Part shown: piece after piece, positions 35,566 through 44,925 of the stretch
Numbering within the stretch: position 1 is the first letter of the stretch
How the letters are laid out: the number at the start of each line of letters is the position of its first letter
Assembly (NCBI RefSeq): GCF_000812565.1
Contig: NZ_JTAM01000022.1
Location: 62,001 to 126,000, forward strand
From: Flammeovirga sp. OC4
GTDB lineage: Bacteria; Bacteroidota; Bacteroidia; Cytophagales; Flammeovirgaceae
Length of the DNA stretch: 64,000 bases
Direction of reading: 5' to 3'
Notes under the pieces: model-generated
The model's database searches: none
The model's input: the letters and a program-made list of their open reading frames with translations, nothing else
What the model was told of the DNA's origin: nothing
Made by a program: the position numbers and the translations under genes

Positions 35566-38500
35566 TTAATCTTCCATCTCTTTCATTTCCTGAGTAGGGA
35601 GAATATTAAAATACTCTTTATAGCATTTGGTGAAATAAGATGGAGAAGAGAAACCGGTTTGATAACCCACTTCACTCATATTATTATTCCCTGCCAATAT
35701 CAATTTGCGGGCTTGTTCCAATCGAATTCTTTTGATAAATACTGTCGCCGTTAAACCCGTCAATGCTTTGATTTTTCTGTACAACTGACTTCTACTTAAA
35801 TGTAGTACTTCGGCCAATTGTTCCACGTTCATATTGGAATCAGAGAGGTTTTCATACACATAATCAGTGATGGTTTTCAAAAACTCTTGATCAACGCTTG
35901 TTGTATTCGTTTTCTCAAACCCTTCCTCTTGGTATTTGCCAATAAATCGATCAAAAATTAGCTGTCTTGACTTCAACAATTGTTTGATGGTAACGTGCAA
36001 TAGCTCCAAATCAAATGGCTTTTGGATGTACGCATCTGCACCAAGATGTATGCCTTTGATTTTGTCTTCTTGGTCATTTTTGGCAGTCAGAAGAATCATA
36101 GGCACATGGCTGATCTTAAGGTTCGTTTTTACTTTCTCACATAAAGTAAATCCATCCATATTTGGCATCATTACATCTGATATAACGATATCAATATTTC
36201 TATTTTCAAGAATTTCAAGAGCGTTTACGCCATCAGGAGCTTCTACAATTTGATAGTGTTCTTGTAATGCTTCTCTTAGATAAGAACGCAATTCATAATT
36301 GTCTTCTACAAGCAATACGGATTGCTTTTTGGTAGAATTCGAGATTGTAGTAGCTGTAGACTTTTGCTGTCCTACTGCCAATACATACTTCTTTCTATTC
36401 AATGCTTCCTTATCAAAAATCTGATCAGCTGAAAGGTGGTCTTTCCCCACTGGAAAATCAAGATGGAAAGTCGTCCCCACATTCACTTCACTTTCTACAG
36501 AAATCCTTCCTTTGTGTAATTCTACAAACTGTTTGACAACCTCCAAACCAACACCAGTTCCTCCATAATAAGCATCTTGATGTGAATCTACTTGATAGAA
36601 ACGGTCGAATACCTTATCAAGGTTTTCACTTGGTATACCTGGCCCCGTATCTCGTACTGAGATTCTTAGGTAATGCTCCACAAGTGAAAGATTGATATTG
36701 ATTTCACCTTCTTGATCCATTAATTTAAACGCATTTGAAAACAGATTAAAGATGATCTTCTCAATCATGCTTTCATCTAGATAGATTTTTATCTCTTTAT
36801 TATAATCTCTTGTAATGGAAATTTCAATCTGCCTACTTTCGGCCTCCTCTTCAAAGAATAATATCGCTTCTTCAACTACCAATTCGGGATTGAGTAACTG
36901 TGTTTTCAAGCTAATATTCTTTGAATTCAACTTTCTAAAATCCATCAACTCATCTATAAGGTGTTTCAAACGAAGAGCATTTCTATAAATTGAGACATTC
37001 TTTTCTCTCAACTGTTGTGTTGAAAACTGACCAGATATCATATCTGAAATGGGATTCAAAATCAATGTCAGTGGCGTTCTAAACTCATGGGAGATGTTCG
37101 TAAAAAACTGAAGTTTTGCCTTTGTCAACTCCTCTTCTTGCAATCGCCTTTCACGTTCACCTTTGGCTTCTTCCAAAATTTGAACTCTTGCCTTCATCAA
37201 TCTATTCAAAACGAAAAGGCCACACAAAAACAATAATACATACACTAAAATGGCCAAATTGGATTGGTACCAATATGGCAAGACTTTAATTGTTATTGTC
37301 TTTTCGGGTGTCCAAACCCCATTGTTATCCATTCCTTTTAAATGAAAAACATACTCTCCTCTCGGCAAAGAAGTGTAAGTCACATTTCTGACAGCCCCTA
37401 CATAATTCCATGATTTTTCCGGCCCTTCTAAATAATAAGCAAAGTCGATTTTATCTGAATAGGGAAAGTCAATTCCTGTAAAATTAATTGAGAAAATGTT
37501 TTCCTCTTGTGACAAAGTTATCTCCTCCCCATCCTTGATTTTCTTTTTGATTTGTTCTATGTCATTCTGAAAATTAGTTTGATGTATGCTGATGGAATTG
37601 AAGAAAATCTCAGCATCACACTCTTGAGGTTGAATGATGGAAGCATTGATGTAATTTAAACCTTCGATCGTTCCAGTATAAATCGTATTGGTAACCGCAT
37701 CATAATCGATGGCATTATAATTAAAGGTTTCAGACACTAATCCATCTTTTTTAGAGAAATAACGAATGCTGTCGTTCCACTTCTGAATGACCGCAATTCC
37801 GTTTTTACTCGTCAACCAAATGTTACCGGATTTATCTTCAGCTATACCACAAATTACCTTTCTATCTACTTTATTATTACTAAAATAAGGTGATAATTCC
37901 TTCGTTTTCAGATTGTATTTAAACAACCCTGCCCCATCTGTTCCAATCCATAACTGTTGTTCCCTGCTAATGTAAAGCGATAATATATTATCACCTCCTA
38001 ACTGCTGATCAAGCACCTTTTGCACCTTAAACTCTGAGTGATGTGTATCAATAAAAAACAGCCCTTCTGTCGTTCCCACCCAAACATTATCCTGATCATC
38101 AATACACACGTTTCTGACATCTTTTGTCGACAAACTATTAGACACAAACTCTCCATAATTAGGGTAATAAATTTTATCATCTTGGGGATCAAAATAGTTG
38201 ACACCTCTATCAAAAGTAGCAATCCAAACCCTTCCTTTACTGTCTTCATCAAAGAAAATCACACGGTCTGAGGATAGATCCGAGTTGTCTTTTGTGTAGT
38301 TGATAAATGAGGTTTGATGTTTGGGAAGCAGGTAGATACCATTACCCCAAGTAGCCACCCAAGTTTGTCCTTTACTGTCTTTAAAAACAGATTGTACTGC
38401 ATCACTTTCCAATCCATTAAAGAGATTATTTTGAAGGGTATTGATTGTTGTAAATTGATTTCTCTTTTGATCATAAACTGTGACTCCACCACCATCTTGC

Positions 38501-39573
38501 CCTATCCAAAGTTTATTTTTTTGACTTGAAATGATGCTATTGACAGATGAAGTAGCCAATGAGTTTTTATTGTAAGGATCATGAGTTAAATGCTTGAATT
38601 TATAAAAGTTGGGATCAAACAAACCAATTCCGAACTCATAATAACCAATCAATATTTTTGATTGATCAACAGCATGTAACGACCAAACAGAATTAGAAGA
38701 GAGAGAATTATTTTCTTTGGCATTACTCTCCAAATGAGTGTATTGCTGTCCGTTTTTCTGATCAAAAATAAAGATCCCATCGTTTTCAGTAGCGACAAAA
38801 ACGCCCCAATCACTCTCACAAAAATCCATGATACGTGTTGTGGTGATTGGGTAAACCGTCACTTTATCTTCTTTTATGGTATAAATACCCGACTCTACTG
38901 TTCCAATCCAAAGTGTTCCATCCTCAGAAAAATATACTTTTTGAATACTGATAGAAGAAGGTAAATTTTGATGTTTTACCTTCGAAAATGATTTAGAAAC
39001 ATAATCAAAAACGAAGAGTCCTTGATTTGTCGCTAAATAATAATGTGTATTATCTTTTGTAGCAATTGAGGTGATTTTAAAGTATTCATCAACAGAGAGG
39101 TTCAAAGGATAGAAATCAACCTTATTCTCCTTTGACTTTATATAAATTCCTTTTGAGTTAGTGGCTAAAAGTAACGAATGATCAGGGGTTTCAATCATTT
39201 CAAAAGTCACAACATCCATTTCACTTTGAATATGAACTGCTGTAAACTTATCTTTTTGGGCATCAAAATAACTGATCCCCTTGTTGGTTCCCACCCATAG
39301 TTGCTGGTGTTGGTCAATAATCGAGCATCTTATAAAATTATCATTGATTTTTGAAGAATCAGAAAAGGTGTAGTTGAACAATTCATAATTCAACCCATCA
39401 TATCTATAAATACCATTTCCAAAAGTCCCCACCCATAAAAAGCCTTGCTGATCTTTATTGATATCTGTTATTGGCCTTCCATCGGCTTTTAAATTCAGTT
39501 GAATAAAGTCGTTTTGCTGGCCGTGAACCGATAGGGATAAAAAAGTTAAAAGTAATAGTAAATAATAATTCAT
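35566..39573 (-). CDS. Hybrid two-component system regulator (HTCS) of the xylan locus
   Basis: The 1335-residue protein combines a whole phosphorelay. A signal peptide is followed by about fourteen Reg_prop propeller repeats (about 20-650; repeated [LV]W[IV]G[TN] and G[IL]xxFD words), a Y_Y_Y domain (about 690-765), one membrane helix (771-790), a HisKA domain with His829 in FFTNISHEFRTP, an ATPase domain (N box NLFSNAFK 943-950, G1 DTGPGI 975-980, G2 GGTGVGL 1004-1010), a receiver with Asp1133 in ISDVMMP, and an AraC-type HTH (about 1240-1330). HTCS proteins sense an oligosaccharide in the periplasm and activate the SusCD locus. It lies between susC and a second GH10 gene and likely controls both. 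Confidence 0.94.
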   Translation of the reverse strand: MNYYLLLLLTFLSLSVHGQQNDFIQLNLKADGRPITDINKDQQGFLWVGTFGNGIYRYDGLNYELFNYTFSDSSKINDNFIRCSIIDQHQQLWVGTNKGISYFDAQKDKFTAVHIQSEMDVVTFEMIETPDHSLLLATNSKGIYIKSKENKVDFYPLNLSVDEYFKITSIATKDNTHYYLATNQGLFVFDYVSKSFSKVKHQNLPSSISIQKVYFSEDGTLWIGTVESGIYTIKEDKVTVYPITTTRIMDFCESDWGVFVATENDGIFIFDQKNGQQYTHLESNAKENNSLSSNSVWSLHAVDQSKILIGYYEFGIGLFDPNFYKFKHLTHDPYNKNSLATSSVNSIISSQKNKLWIGQDGGGVTVYDQKRNQFTTINTLQNNLFNGLESDAVQSVFKDSKGQTWVATWGNGIYLLPKHQTSFINYTKDNSDLSSDRVIFFDEDSKGRVWIATFDRGVNYFDPQDDKIYYPNYGEFVSNSLSTKDVRNVCIDDQDNVWVGTTEGLFFIDTHHSEFKVQKVLDQQLGGDNILSLYISREQQLWIGTDGAGLFKYNLKTKELSPYFSNNKVDRKVICGIAEDKSGNIWLTSKNGIAVIQKWNDSIRYFSKKDGLVSETFNYNAIDYDAVTNTIYTGTIEGLNYINASIIQPQECDAEIFFNSISIHQTNFQNDIEQIKKKIKDGEEITLSQEENIFSINFTGIDFPYSDKIDFAYYLEGPEKSWNYVGAVRNVTYTSLPRGEYVFHLKGMDNNGVWTPEKTITIKVLPYWYQSNLAILVYVLLFLCGLFVLNRLMKARVQILEEAKGERERRLQEEELTKAKLQFFTNISHEFRTPLTLILNPISDMISGQFSTQQLREKNVSIYRNALRLKHLIDELMDFRKLNSKNISLKTQLLNPELVVEEAILFFEEEAESRQIEISITRDYNKEIKIYLDESMIEKIIFNLFSNAFKLMDQEGEININLSLVEHYLRISVRDTGPGIPSENLDKVFDRFYQVDSHQDAYYGGTGVGLEVVKQFVELHKGRISVESEVNVGTTFHLDFPVGKDHLSADQIFDKEALNRKKYVLAVGQQKSTATTISNSTKKQSVLLVEDNYELRSYLREALQEHYQIVEAPDGVNALEILENRNIDIVISDVMMPNMDGFTLCEKVKTNLKISHVPMILLTAKNDQEDKIKGIHLGADAYIQKPFDLELLHVTIKQLLKSRQLIFDRFIGKYQEEGFEKTNTTSVDQEFLKTITDYVYENLSDSNMNVEQLAEVLHLSRSQLYRKIKALTGLTATVFIKRIRLEQARKLILAGNNNMSEVGYQTGFSSPSYFTKCYKEYFNILPTQEMKEMED

Positions 39574-39640
39574 AAATCAGTACTGAAGTGAAGGTTATTA
39601 TCTAAATGATAAAAAGTGATCACGATTTGATTTCATACTA

Positions 39641-39840
39641 AGTACTAGGAAAAAAGTAATTAGGTGCTTCGTGCACCATAGTTAAAACTATGGGCAGGTA
39701 ATACAGTAACCTAACCAAGACTAAAGTCTTGAAGGTTGAAAACGGAGGCAACACTTTAGTGTTGTCGGAGGCAATATCACCAGCCCATGGCTTCAGTCAT
39801 GGTGCACGATATTTTGTCCGTTTACTTTTGTCCTAGTACT
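39641..39840 (+). repeat. Multi-hairpin MITE-like element, copy 5 (full length, 200 bp)
   Basis: The ends are inverted repeats: AGTACTAGGAAAAAAGTAA at 39641-39659 and its complement at 39822-39840 with one mismatch in 19. The element is flanked by TA (39639-39640 and 39841-39842). Inside are hairpins CCATAGT/ACTATGG (39676-39693), CAAGACT/AGTCTTG (39716-39731), CAACACT/AGTGTTG (39749-39764) and CCATGGCT/AGTCATGG (39785-39802), and an enclosing stem CGTGCACCAT/ATGGTGCACG (39670-39679 with 39799-39808). No coding sequence is present. The remaining 39574-39933 sequence holds nothing else evident. Confidence 0.9.
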
Positions 39841-39933
39841 TATATAATTATACAGAGAATAAACTCATTTATAAAATTTCAAGTAGGATTTGATTCATTA
39901 TTCATCGTGATCACCGCTTATTCTGGCAATTAA

Positions 39934-41079
39934 TTACCCTTCTGTAGGTGAATTTGCCAATTCCAATACTGCATGATAAGCTTTCTTAGGTTGGTTGTTT
40001 CGATCAAATAGTAAAGGATGATCGGTTCTTCCTTCAATCGGCCAATTGTTTCTCCAAGTATGAGCATCATTCACGCCCCAGAACGTCACTCTTCCGATTT
40101 TCTCTTGATGCTTTAAAAGCACTTTGAAAAGGTCTACATAATTTTGAGCCAATTTGGTCTGCATACTATCTGGAAGCGTAGAAGTATAAGGGTCAAACTC
40201 TGGTACTAATGCATATTTTTGAGAGATTTCTGCTGAGATTTCTTCCGTTGGGAAAGGTAAAACAGAAATATCCAATTCTGTCAACATCACCTTTACGCCA
40301 AGTGATGCAAAATCTGTAATACTCTTTTCAAACTCAGGAATTTTTACATAATCAATACCATAATGTGCCTGCATACCGATACCGTCCACTCTGATGCCTT
40401 TATCAATCAGATTCTTGACTAATTTGACAGCTTCTGCTCTTCGGTGGGGTAAAATCAAAGAATAGTCATTGTAATATAACTCAGCATCAGGGTCCGCCTC
40501 ATGAGCAAATTTGAAAGCTAATTCAATAAAATCTTCACCAATGATTTGGTGCCATTTACTTTTACGAAGTCCTTCTTTATCATCAATCGCTTCATTGACA
40601 ACATCCCATGCTTGTACTCTTCCTTTGTACCTTCCCACTACGGTATAAATGTGATCTCTCATTCTTTCAATCAACTGTTCTCTAGATACAGTATTTCCTT
40701 CATCGTCTAAAAAGAACCAATCAGGAACTTGTGAGTGCCATACCAACGTATGCCCTACAATAAACATGTTGTTTTTCTCTCCGTACTCAACGAATTGATC
40801 GGCTTCTTTGAAATTGTAAACGCCTTTAGAAGGATGTATTTCTTCAGGTTTCATACAATTTTCAGCGACAATAGAATTGTATTGTTGTTCTACTAAATCA
40901 GCGGATTGTTTGCGAACTCCATTGGTGTGATCTACATGCAAAGCAGTGCCTAAGAGAAACTTTCCTTCAAATGCTTCTTTAAGAGTTGGTGTAGTAGATT
41001 CTTTTTTTGTGGATTGATTCTGACAGCTAAGGGATACCAAAAGTACTGCTAATAACAGCACATGACTAATCGTTTTCAT
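39934..41079 (-). CDS. GH10 endo-xylanase, lipoprotein
   Basis: The 381-residue protein has a lipobox (SLSC, Cys19) and then a plain GH10 barrel: GTALHVDHTNG at the first strand, the GHTLVWHSQ motif at 109-117, the acid/base Glu163 in WDVVNEAIDD and the nucleophile Glu269 in MLTELDIS. The end (VTFWGVNDAHTWRNNWP) is the conserved last part of the active site. It is shorter than the other GH10 of this locus because it has no FN3 domain. It lies beyond the HTCS gene on the same strand, separated by repeat copy 5, and is probably a separately expressed member of the xylan locus. Confidence 0.93.
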   Translation of the reverse strand: MKTISHVLLLAVLLVSLSCQNQSTKKESTTPTLKEAFEGKFLLGTALHVDHTNGVRKQSADLVEQQYNSIVAENCMKPEEIHPSKGVYNFKEADQFVEYGEKNNMFIVGHTLVWHSQVPDWFFLDDEGNTVSREQLIERMRDHIYTVVGRYKGRVQAWDVVNEAIDDKEGLRKSKWHQIIGEDFIELAFKFAHEADPDAELYYNDYSLILPHRRAEAVKLVKNLIDKGIRVDGIGMQAHYGIDYVKIPEFEKSITDFASLGVKVMLTELDISVLPFPTEEISAEISQKYALVPEFDPYTSTLPDSMQTKLAQNYVDLFKVLLKHQEKIGRVTFWGVNDAHTWRNNWPIEGRTDHPLLFDRNNQPKKAYHAVLELANSPTEG

Positions 41080-41269
41080 TTTAATGAAAATTTTAAATTA
41101 AACAGTAGTCAATTTGGTTATAATAGCTTTTTTGTTTCGACACTACTATTTAGCTATTTATTTGGTTAAAGTCAAATTAATGGGAGGGATTGCTTATAAA
41201 TAGCATCTTATTAAGCCTTTGAACTGGTTCAAGTCTTAAGCTGAATGCGTGACTTGGACCTACTTCTGG

Positions 41270-41325
41270 AAAAAGTCTGTAGACTTTTAGATTCCATGAT
41301 GTACCTAAAAGTCTACAGACTTTTT
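41270..41325. repeat. Large perfect inverted repeat with self-palindromic arms
   Basis: Arms of 21 bp (41270-41290 and 41305-41325) are exactly complementary around a 14-base loop. Each arm contains AAAAGTCT-xx-AGACTTTT and so can also fold by itself. A second pairing, CAAGTC (41230-41235) with GACTTG (41250-41255), lies just upstream, and GTGT...ACAC follows near 41341-41359. The element fills the 41080-41382 gap; no gene is seen there. Confidence 0.85.
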
Positions 41326-41382
41326 ACAATTACAAGCACAAGTGTCGCTTCGCTGAACACTACACTAATTCATAATTTTTTA

Positions 41383-41778
41383 CTATTTGTATTTAATAGC
41401 AATTGCCTCCATTCCATAGTCATCATAAGACATATAAGTTAAATTTCCTATCGGAACACCCATACCATAAGAGTCAGCTTTTCCAATAATTATGATTCCA
41501 TCAGCACCAAGAGTCTTTGCCTTTTTAGATATTTGTTGAAGGCACCATTTATCACTTGTGTCTGCACATGTTATTCTTGCAAACTCCACATAGTTTTTAT
41601 CTGGCTTTTTTGTAAAATAAACATCAATTGTCTCTTGTTCATCTTTTGGAGGATAAGTTTTTCCTAAAAGGATCACTTTCGGTTTGGCCATTAGAAAACC
41701 TGTACTTGCACAACTTGTAATAAAGATAGGTAGAATCGTTAATAAAATACAGAATTGAATTATAAGTCTAAATTTCAT
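41383..41778 (-). CDS. Small lipoprotein of unknown function
   Basis: The 131-residue protein has a signal peptide with lipobox (TSCAS, Cys23). The mature part contains a cysteine pair (CADTSDKWC) and the segment AKTLGADGIIIIGKAD, which recalls small stress-related lipoproteins of the DUF4156 or RcsF-like type, but the match is weak and I do not assign a family. It is transcribed alone. Confidence 0.7.
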   Translation of the reverse strand: MKFRLIIQFCILLTILPIFITSCASTGFLMAKPKVILLGKTYPPKDEQETIDVYFTKKPDKNYVEFARITCADTSDKWCLQQISKKAKTLGADGIIIIGKADSYGMGVPIGNLTYMSYDDYGMEAIAIKYK

Positions 41779-41980
41779 AGTTTTAGTTAAAAAATCATAT
41801 CATTTATATATGAAACAATTTAACAGTAAATATCAAGTCATTCATTATCTAAACTATGATTATTATCTAATAAAACTTAAATAGAAAAATAGTAAAGTAC
41901 ATAAGCAAAACACTAATTATAGTTAATGGTATTATTTATAATTAGTGTTTAAAAAAGGAAGTAATTTCATCCTTAATTTT

Positions 41981-43414
41981 CTAATTGATCGTCTTCAAAA
42001 TATTATCCACTTCAATTTTTAAAGGGGCTCCAGCTTTCAAATCCAATGCTAGACTTTCACTGTAATAATCTCCTTTTCCTGGTGTCATATCTTGGTTATT
42101 GTCAATCACGAAAGTCAAATAACATTTTCCTTCATGAAGATAAGTCAATTGAAAATCATTTTGGCTTTTAGAGATTTCAGGGAAAAGAAGTACTTCATTC
42201 ATCATTTTTTCTGAGATATAACCGTACTCTGTTTTAAAATTACCTTTGTTATCCGTCAACGGTTCTCTTGATAAGTAAACACTGATTTTATTGTCTTTAC
42301 TCAGATCTGATCTTTTGAAGGATAGATCTACTGTCGCAATATTTTCAATATCGTTAATTTGAATTGGGTCTTGTGCCAACTCTCCTAATTCAGCATAACT
42401 CTTATCTCCTGCCTGCATCATATAACTTGCCGACGTCACTACGGGATATTGCTCTCCCCAATCTGCCAAAGGCATTCCATTTGGAAAACGTTTTACTACT
42501 TCTTTTGTTGGGAAATTATATTTTTCAGATGCTTTTTGAGCTAAATCAGAATGTAGAAGTGCCCCATTAAACTCCATGTGTTTACTAGGTTTGTTGGAAC
42601 CCATTCTACTGGTATATGAAACCATTTTCATCTTATTATCTTTAAAACTCACCTTTACCCACATGATGTCTTTTCCACCGTAAGCATCCACAAAAAGATA
42701 TTCGTTATTGGAGACTTCAGTTAATACAAAATAGCTTGTACGATAGATATCAGCTAGGATTCCGCCGTTTCTGAGCATGATAGTTTTCACTCCTTTATAT
42801 TCAGCGACAAAGAAAGTATTAAACAAATTTCCCATCGTACCACCTTCAAATAAACCATGAATTTGGGAAGTATTGATGGCTCTGAAATCAAAGGTAAACC
42901 AAGGAATCTTCTGACCTAAGAGGAAGATATCTCCCACCCAATGTCCTTGCATTTTGGTCATAAAATCAAATCCTTCATTATCTATATTGATTGGGGTAAT
43001 TTCTGGGGCTTTATAATACATAGTTGGTGTTTTTACAGTGTTAATTGAATTAGTATTGGCTTCTAATGGGAAATTCTTTTCTGCCCATTCCTTCAACTTT
43101 AAGCGATCTTCTTTCATCATCAAACCGCTTTGAGGCATTGGGTTAGAAGCATTGTTAATTCTATTGAGAAGACCTCTGTTTTTTACGGCCTCTACTAGAT
43201 TATCATAAGTGGTAAGATCCATTCCCGCACTTGGAGTTTCTCCCGAATGACAGTAAAAGCAATTGTTGTTTATGATCTGTTTGATATTTCCATTATAAGA
43301 AACAGCAGACAGTTGAACTTCTACATCTTGATCTTGTGTATTGATGGTTTTACAAGATTGAGTTCCAATACTGAATAGTAAAGAATAGAAAAGTGATTTA
43401 TTCAATAATTTCAT
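41981..43414 (-). CDS. Cytochrome c-like lipoprotein with large C-terminal domain of unknown function
   Basis: The 477-residue protein has a lipobox (TQSC, Cys21). Residues about 38-115 form a c-type cytochrome-like domain with one haem-binding CFYCH at 52-56 and a possible axial Met in SNPMPQSG. The remaining 350 residues (about 125-477) match no domain I recognise; they contain many aromatic strands (HWVGDIFLLGQKIPWFTFDF). It is probably anchored in the periplasmic space and either carries electrons or binds haem. An Fnr-like box and a -7 element in its promoter, and the Crp/Fnr gene just upstream, suggest control by that regulator. Confidence 0.68.
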   Translation of the reverse strand: MKLLNKSLFYSLLFSIGTQSCKTINTQDQDVEVQLSAVSYNGNIKQIINNNCFYCHSGETPSAGMDLTTYDNLVEAVKNRGLLNRINNASNPMPQSGLMMKEDRLKLKEWAEKNFPLEANTNSINTVKTPTMYYKAPEITPINIDNEGFDFMTKMQGHWVGDIFLLGQKIPWFTFDFRAINTSQIHGLFEGGTMGNLFNTFFVAEYKGVKTIMLRNGGILADIYRTSYFVLTEVSNNEYLFVDAYGGKDIMWVKVSFKDNKMKMVSYTSRMGSNKPSKHMEFNGALLHSDLAQKASEKYNFPTKEVVKRFPNGMPLADWGEQYPVVTSASYMMQAGDKSYAELGELAQDPIQINDIENIATVDLSFKRSDLSKDNKISVYLSREPLTDNKGNFKTEYGYISEKMMNEVLLFPEISKSQNDFQLTYLHEGKCYLTFVIDNNQDMTPGKGDYYSESLALDLKAGAPLKIEVDNILKTIN

Positions 43415-43444
43415 GTTTTGTCAGGTGATGATTTAATGTTAGTT

Positions 43445-43491
43445 CAAAGGTATGGGGAGAAAAATTATGATTTTTTGATCTATGTCAAAAA
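43445..43491 (-). promoter_or_regulatory. Promoter of the cytochrome gene with Fnr-like box
   Basis: On the minus strand TACCTTTG (43445-43452) fits the -7 consensus TAnnTTTG. Upstream, TTTTTGA-TCTATG-TCAAAAA (43472-43491) is a perfect 7-bp dyad containing TTGAT-CTAT-GTCAA, one base off the Fnr consensus. The dyad centre lies 29.5 bases from the -7 element, i.e. about -43 from the start of transcription. Confidence 0.6.
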
Positions 43492-44055
43492 CTATTTCTG
43501 AGCTCTCAATCTACTCAAAGTCTCTTGTGAAATACCCAAAAAAGAAGCGATCAGCCCCAGCTTTACTCTTAATTCTATCTGAGGGAAATAACTTTGCAAG
43601 ACCTCATATTTTTGCTTTGCAGTGAGAAAAGACCAGTTTTTTGAAATTTGATCAATGATCATCAGCATCTCTTCTGAAAGCAATCGAGCGAAAGTATTGA
43701 ATTCGGGAAAGTCCTTAATTAGTTTTTGGTAATCAGTATAACTAATGCGGTATAATTCACAATCTTCCAAACATTCAATGGCTTCAAAACTAGGTTGCTG
43801 TGCGTAGAAACTGTACCAAGCAGTGATAAAGTGGTTTTCTGTATAGAACCAAGAACTTATCTGTTTTCCATCATGATAATAATAATTATGTAATACTCCT
43901 TTATCTATAAAATAAAGAAAACGTGCAGTGGTATCCTCTTCCAAAATAACAGTTCCTTTTTGTATCATTACTTTTTGGAAAGAGGTTTCAAGGGCTGTTT
44001 TGAGAACAGGGGTTAATTTGATTTTTGTTTCTATTGTATTGAGTAGATTTTGCAT
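43492..44055 (-). CDS. Crp/Fnr-family transcriptional regulator
   Basis: The 187-residue protein has a cyclic-nucleotide-binding-like beta-roll (about 25-120; FLYFIDKGVLHNYYYHDGKQ, SWFYTEN), a dimerisation helix, and a compact C-terminal winged helix ending in IASFLGISQETLSRLRAQK, the usual short Bacteroidota form. No cysteines arranged as for an iron-sulfur cluster are seen, so it is not a classical oxygen-sensing Fnr. It is divergent from the SDR gene; in the 72-base gap TAATTTA-T-TAAATTA (44094-44108) is a perfect dyad. It probably controls the cytochrome-like gene downstream. Confidence 0.87.
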   Translation of the reverse strand: MQNLLNTIETKIKLTPVLKTALETSFQKVMIQKGTVILEEDTTARFLYFIDKGVLHNYYYHDGKQISSWFYTENHFITAWYSFYAQQPSFEAIECLEDCELYRISYTDYQKLIKDFPEFNTFARLLSEEMLMIIDQISKNWSFLTAKQKYEVLQSYFPQIELRVKLGLIASFLGISQETLSRLRAQK

Positions 44056-44093
44056 AAGTAGAATTTAATAGGATTTAGACACTAGAACAGAAG

Positions 44094-44108
44094 TAATTTA
44101 TTAAATTA
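44094..44108. promoter_or_regulatory. AT-rich dyad between the Crp/Fnr and SDR genes
   Basis: TAATTTA-T-TAAATTA is a perfect 7-bp inverted repeat 20 bases before the SDR start codon. It could be an operator for the divergent pair; being AT-only it may also be chance. Confidence 0.3.
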
Positions 44109-44127
44109 GACAAACTATAATTCAAAA

Positions 44128-44925
44128 ATGAAAAAAACTATTCTTATCACAGGAAGTACAGATGGTATAGGTAAACTTGCTGCTTTGAAATTAGCTAAAG
44201 ATGGTCACTCTGTATTTATTCATGGCAGAAACCCATCAAAAGTAAAATCGGTCATTGAAGCTATTCAAAAAGAAAGCCATAATCAAAATGTGGGTGGTTT
44301 TGTCGCCGACTTATCAGAACTGGATCAAGTGGAACAATTAGCTACTGATATTTTACAAAAAGTGCATCACCTTGATGTTTTAATCAATAATGCTGGTGTC
44401 TATAAAAGCCCTGAACCTACCAATTCACAAGGTTTAGATCTTCGTTTTGTGGTCAATTATTTGGCTCCTTATCTACTTACCGAAAAACTAATTCCGATCA
44501 TAAAAGGAGATGATGCTCGTATTATTAATTTAAGTTCGGCTGCACAATCTCCTGTATCATTATTAGCGTTAGAGGGAAAAGAAACCTTATCTGAAAATAC
44601 CACTTATGCTCAAAGTAAATTAGCCTTGACCATGTGGAGTTTTGACCTTTCCGGAAAAAGAAATGAGATCACTGTAATTGCTGTCAATCCAGGATCTTTA
44701 TTAAATACTAGAATGGTGAAAGAGGCTTACGGCAAGCATTGGTCTCCTGCTGATAAAGGTGGAAATATTCTTTATGATTTGACGATTAAGGATGAACATA
44801 AACAACATTCAGGAGAATACTTCGACAATGATGCGGGACACTATGGAAGAGCACACTCAGATGCTTATGATTCTGTAAAAATGGAGGCTTTGACTGTTCT
44901 TACGAAAACTATTATAGCTTCTTAA
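44128..44925 (+). CDS. Short-chain dehydrogenase/reductase of unknown substrate
   Basis: The 265-residue SDR has the cofactor motif TGSTDGIG at about 8-15, NNAGVY at about 90-95, a serine in the LSSAAQSP strand and the catalytic pair in TYAQSKLAL. The sequence after the active site (VNPGSLLNTRMVKEAYG) and the C-terminal part resemble retinol-dehydrogenase-like or NAD-epimerase-like SDRs that reduce small carbonyls. It is divergent from the Crp/Fnr regulator gene, which is a common arrangement for a regulator and its target. The substrate is not evident. Confidence 0.83.
   Translation: MKKTILITGSTDGIGKLAALKLAKDGHSVFIHGRNPSKVKSVIEAIQKESHNQNVGGFVADLSELDQVEQLATDILQKVHHLDVLINNAGVYKSPEPTNSQGLDLRFVVNYLAPYLLTEKLIPIIKGDDARIINLSSAAQSPVSLLALEGKETLSENTTYAQSKLALTMWSFDLSGKRNEITVIAVNPGSLLNTRMVKEAYGKHWSPADKGGNILYDLTIKDEHKQHSGEYFDNDAGHYGRAHSDAYDSVKMEALTVLTKTIIAS

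Noticed and set aside
41245-41442. 65-codon plus-strand frame
   Set aside because: It reads through the large inverted repeat and the end of the opposite lipoprotein gene.
41985-41998. Further TTGAN6TCAA site
   Set aside because: It is inside the last codons of the cytochrome-like gene with no promoter nearby; chance occurrence in AT-rich DNA.
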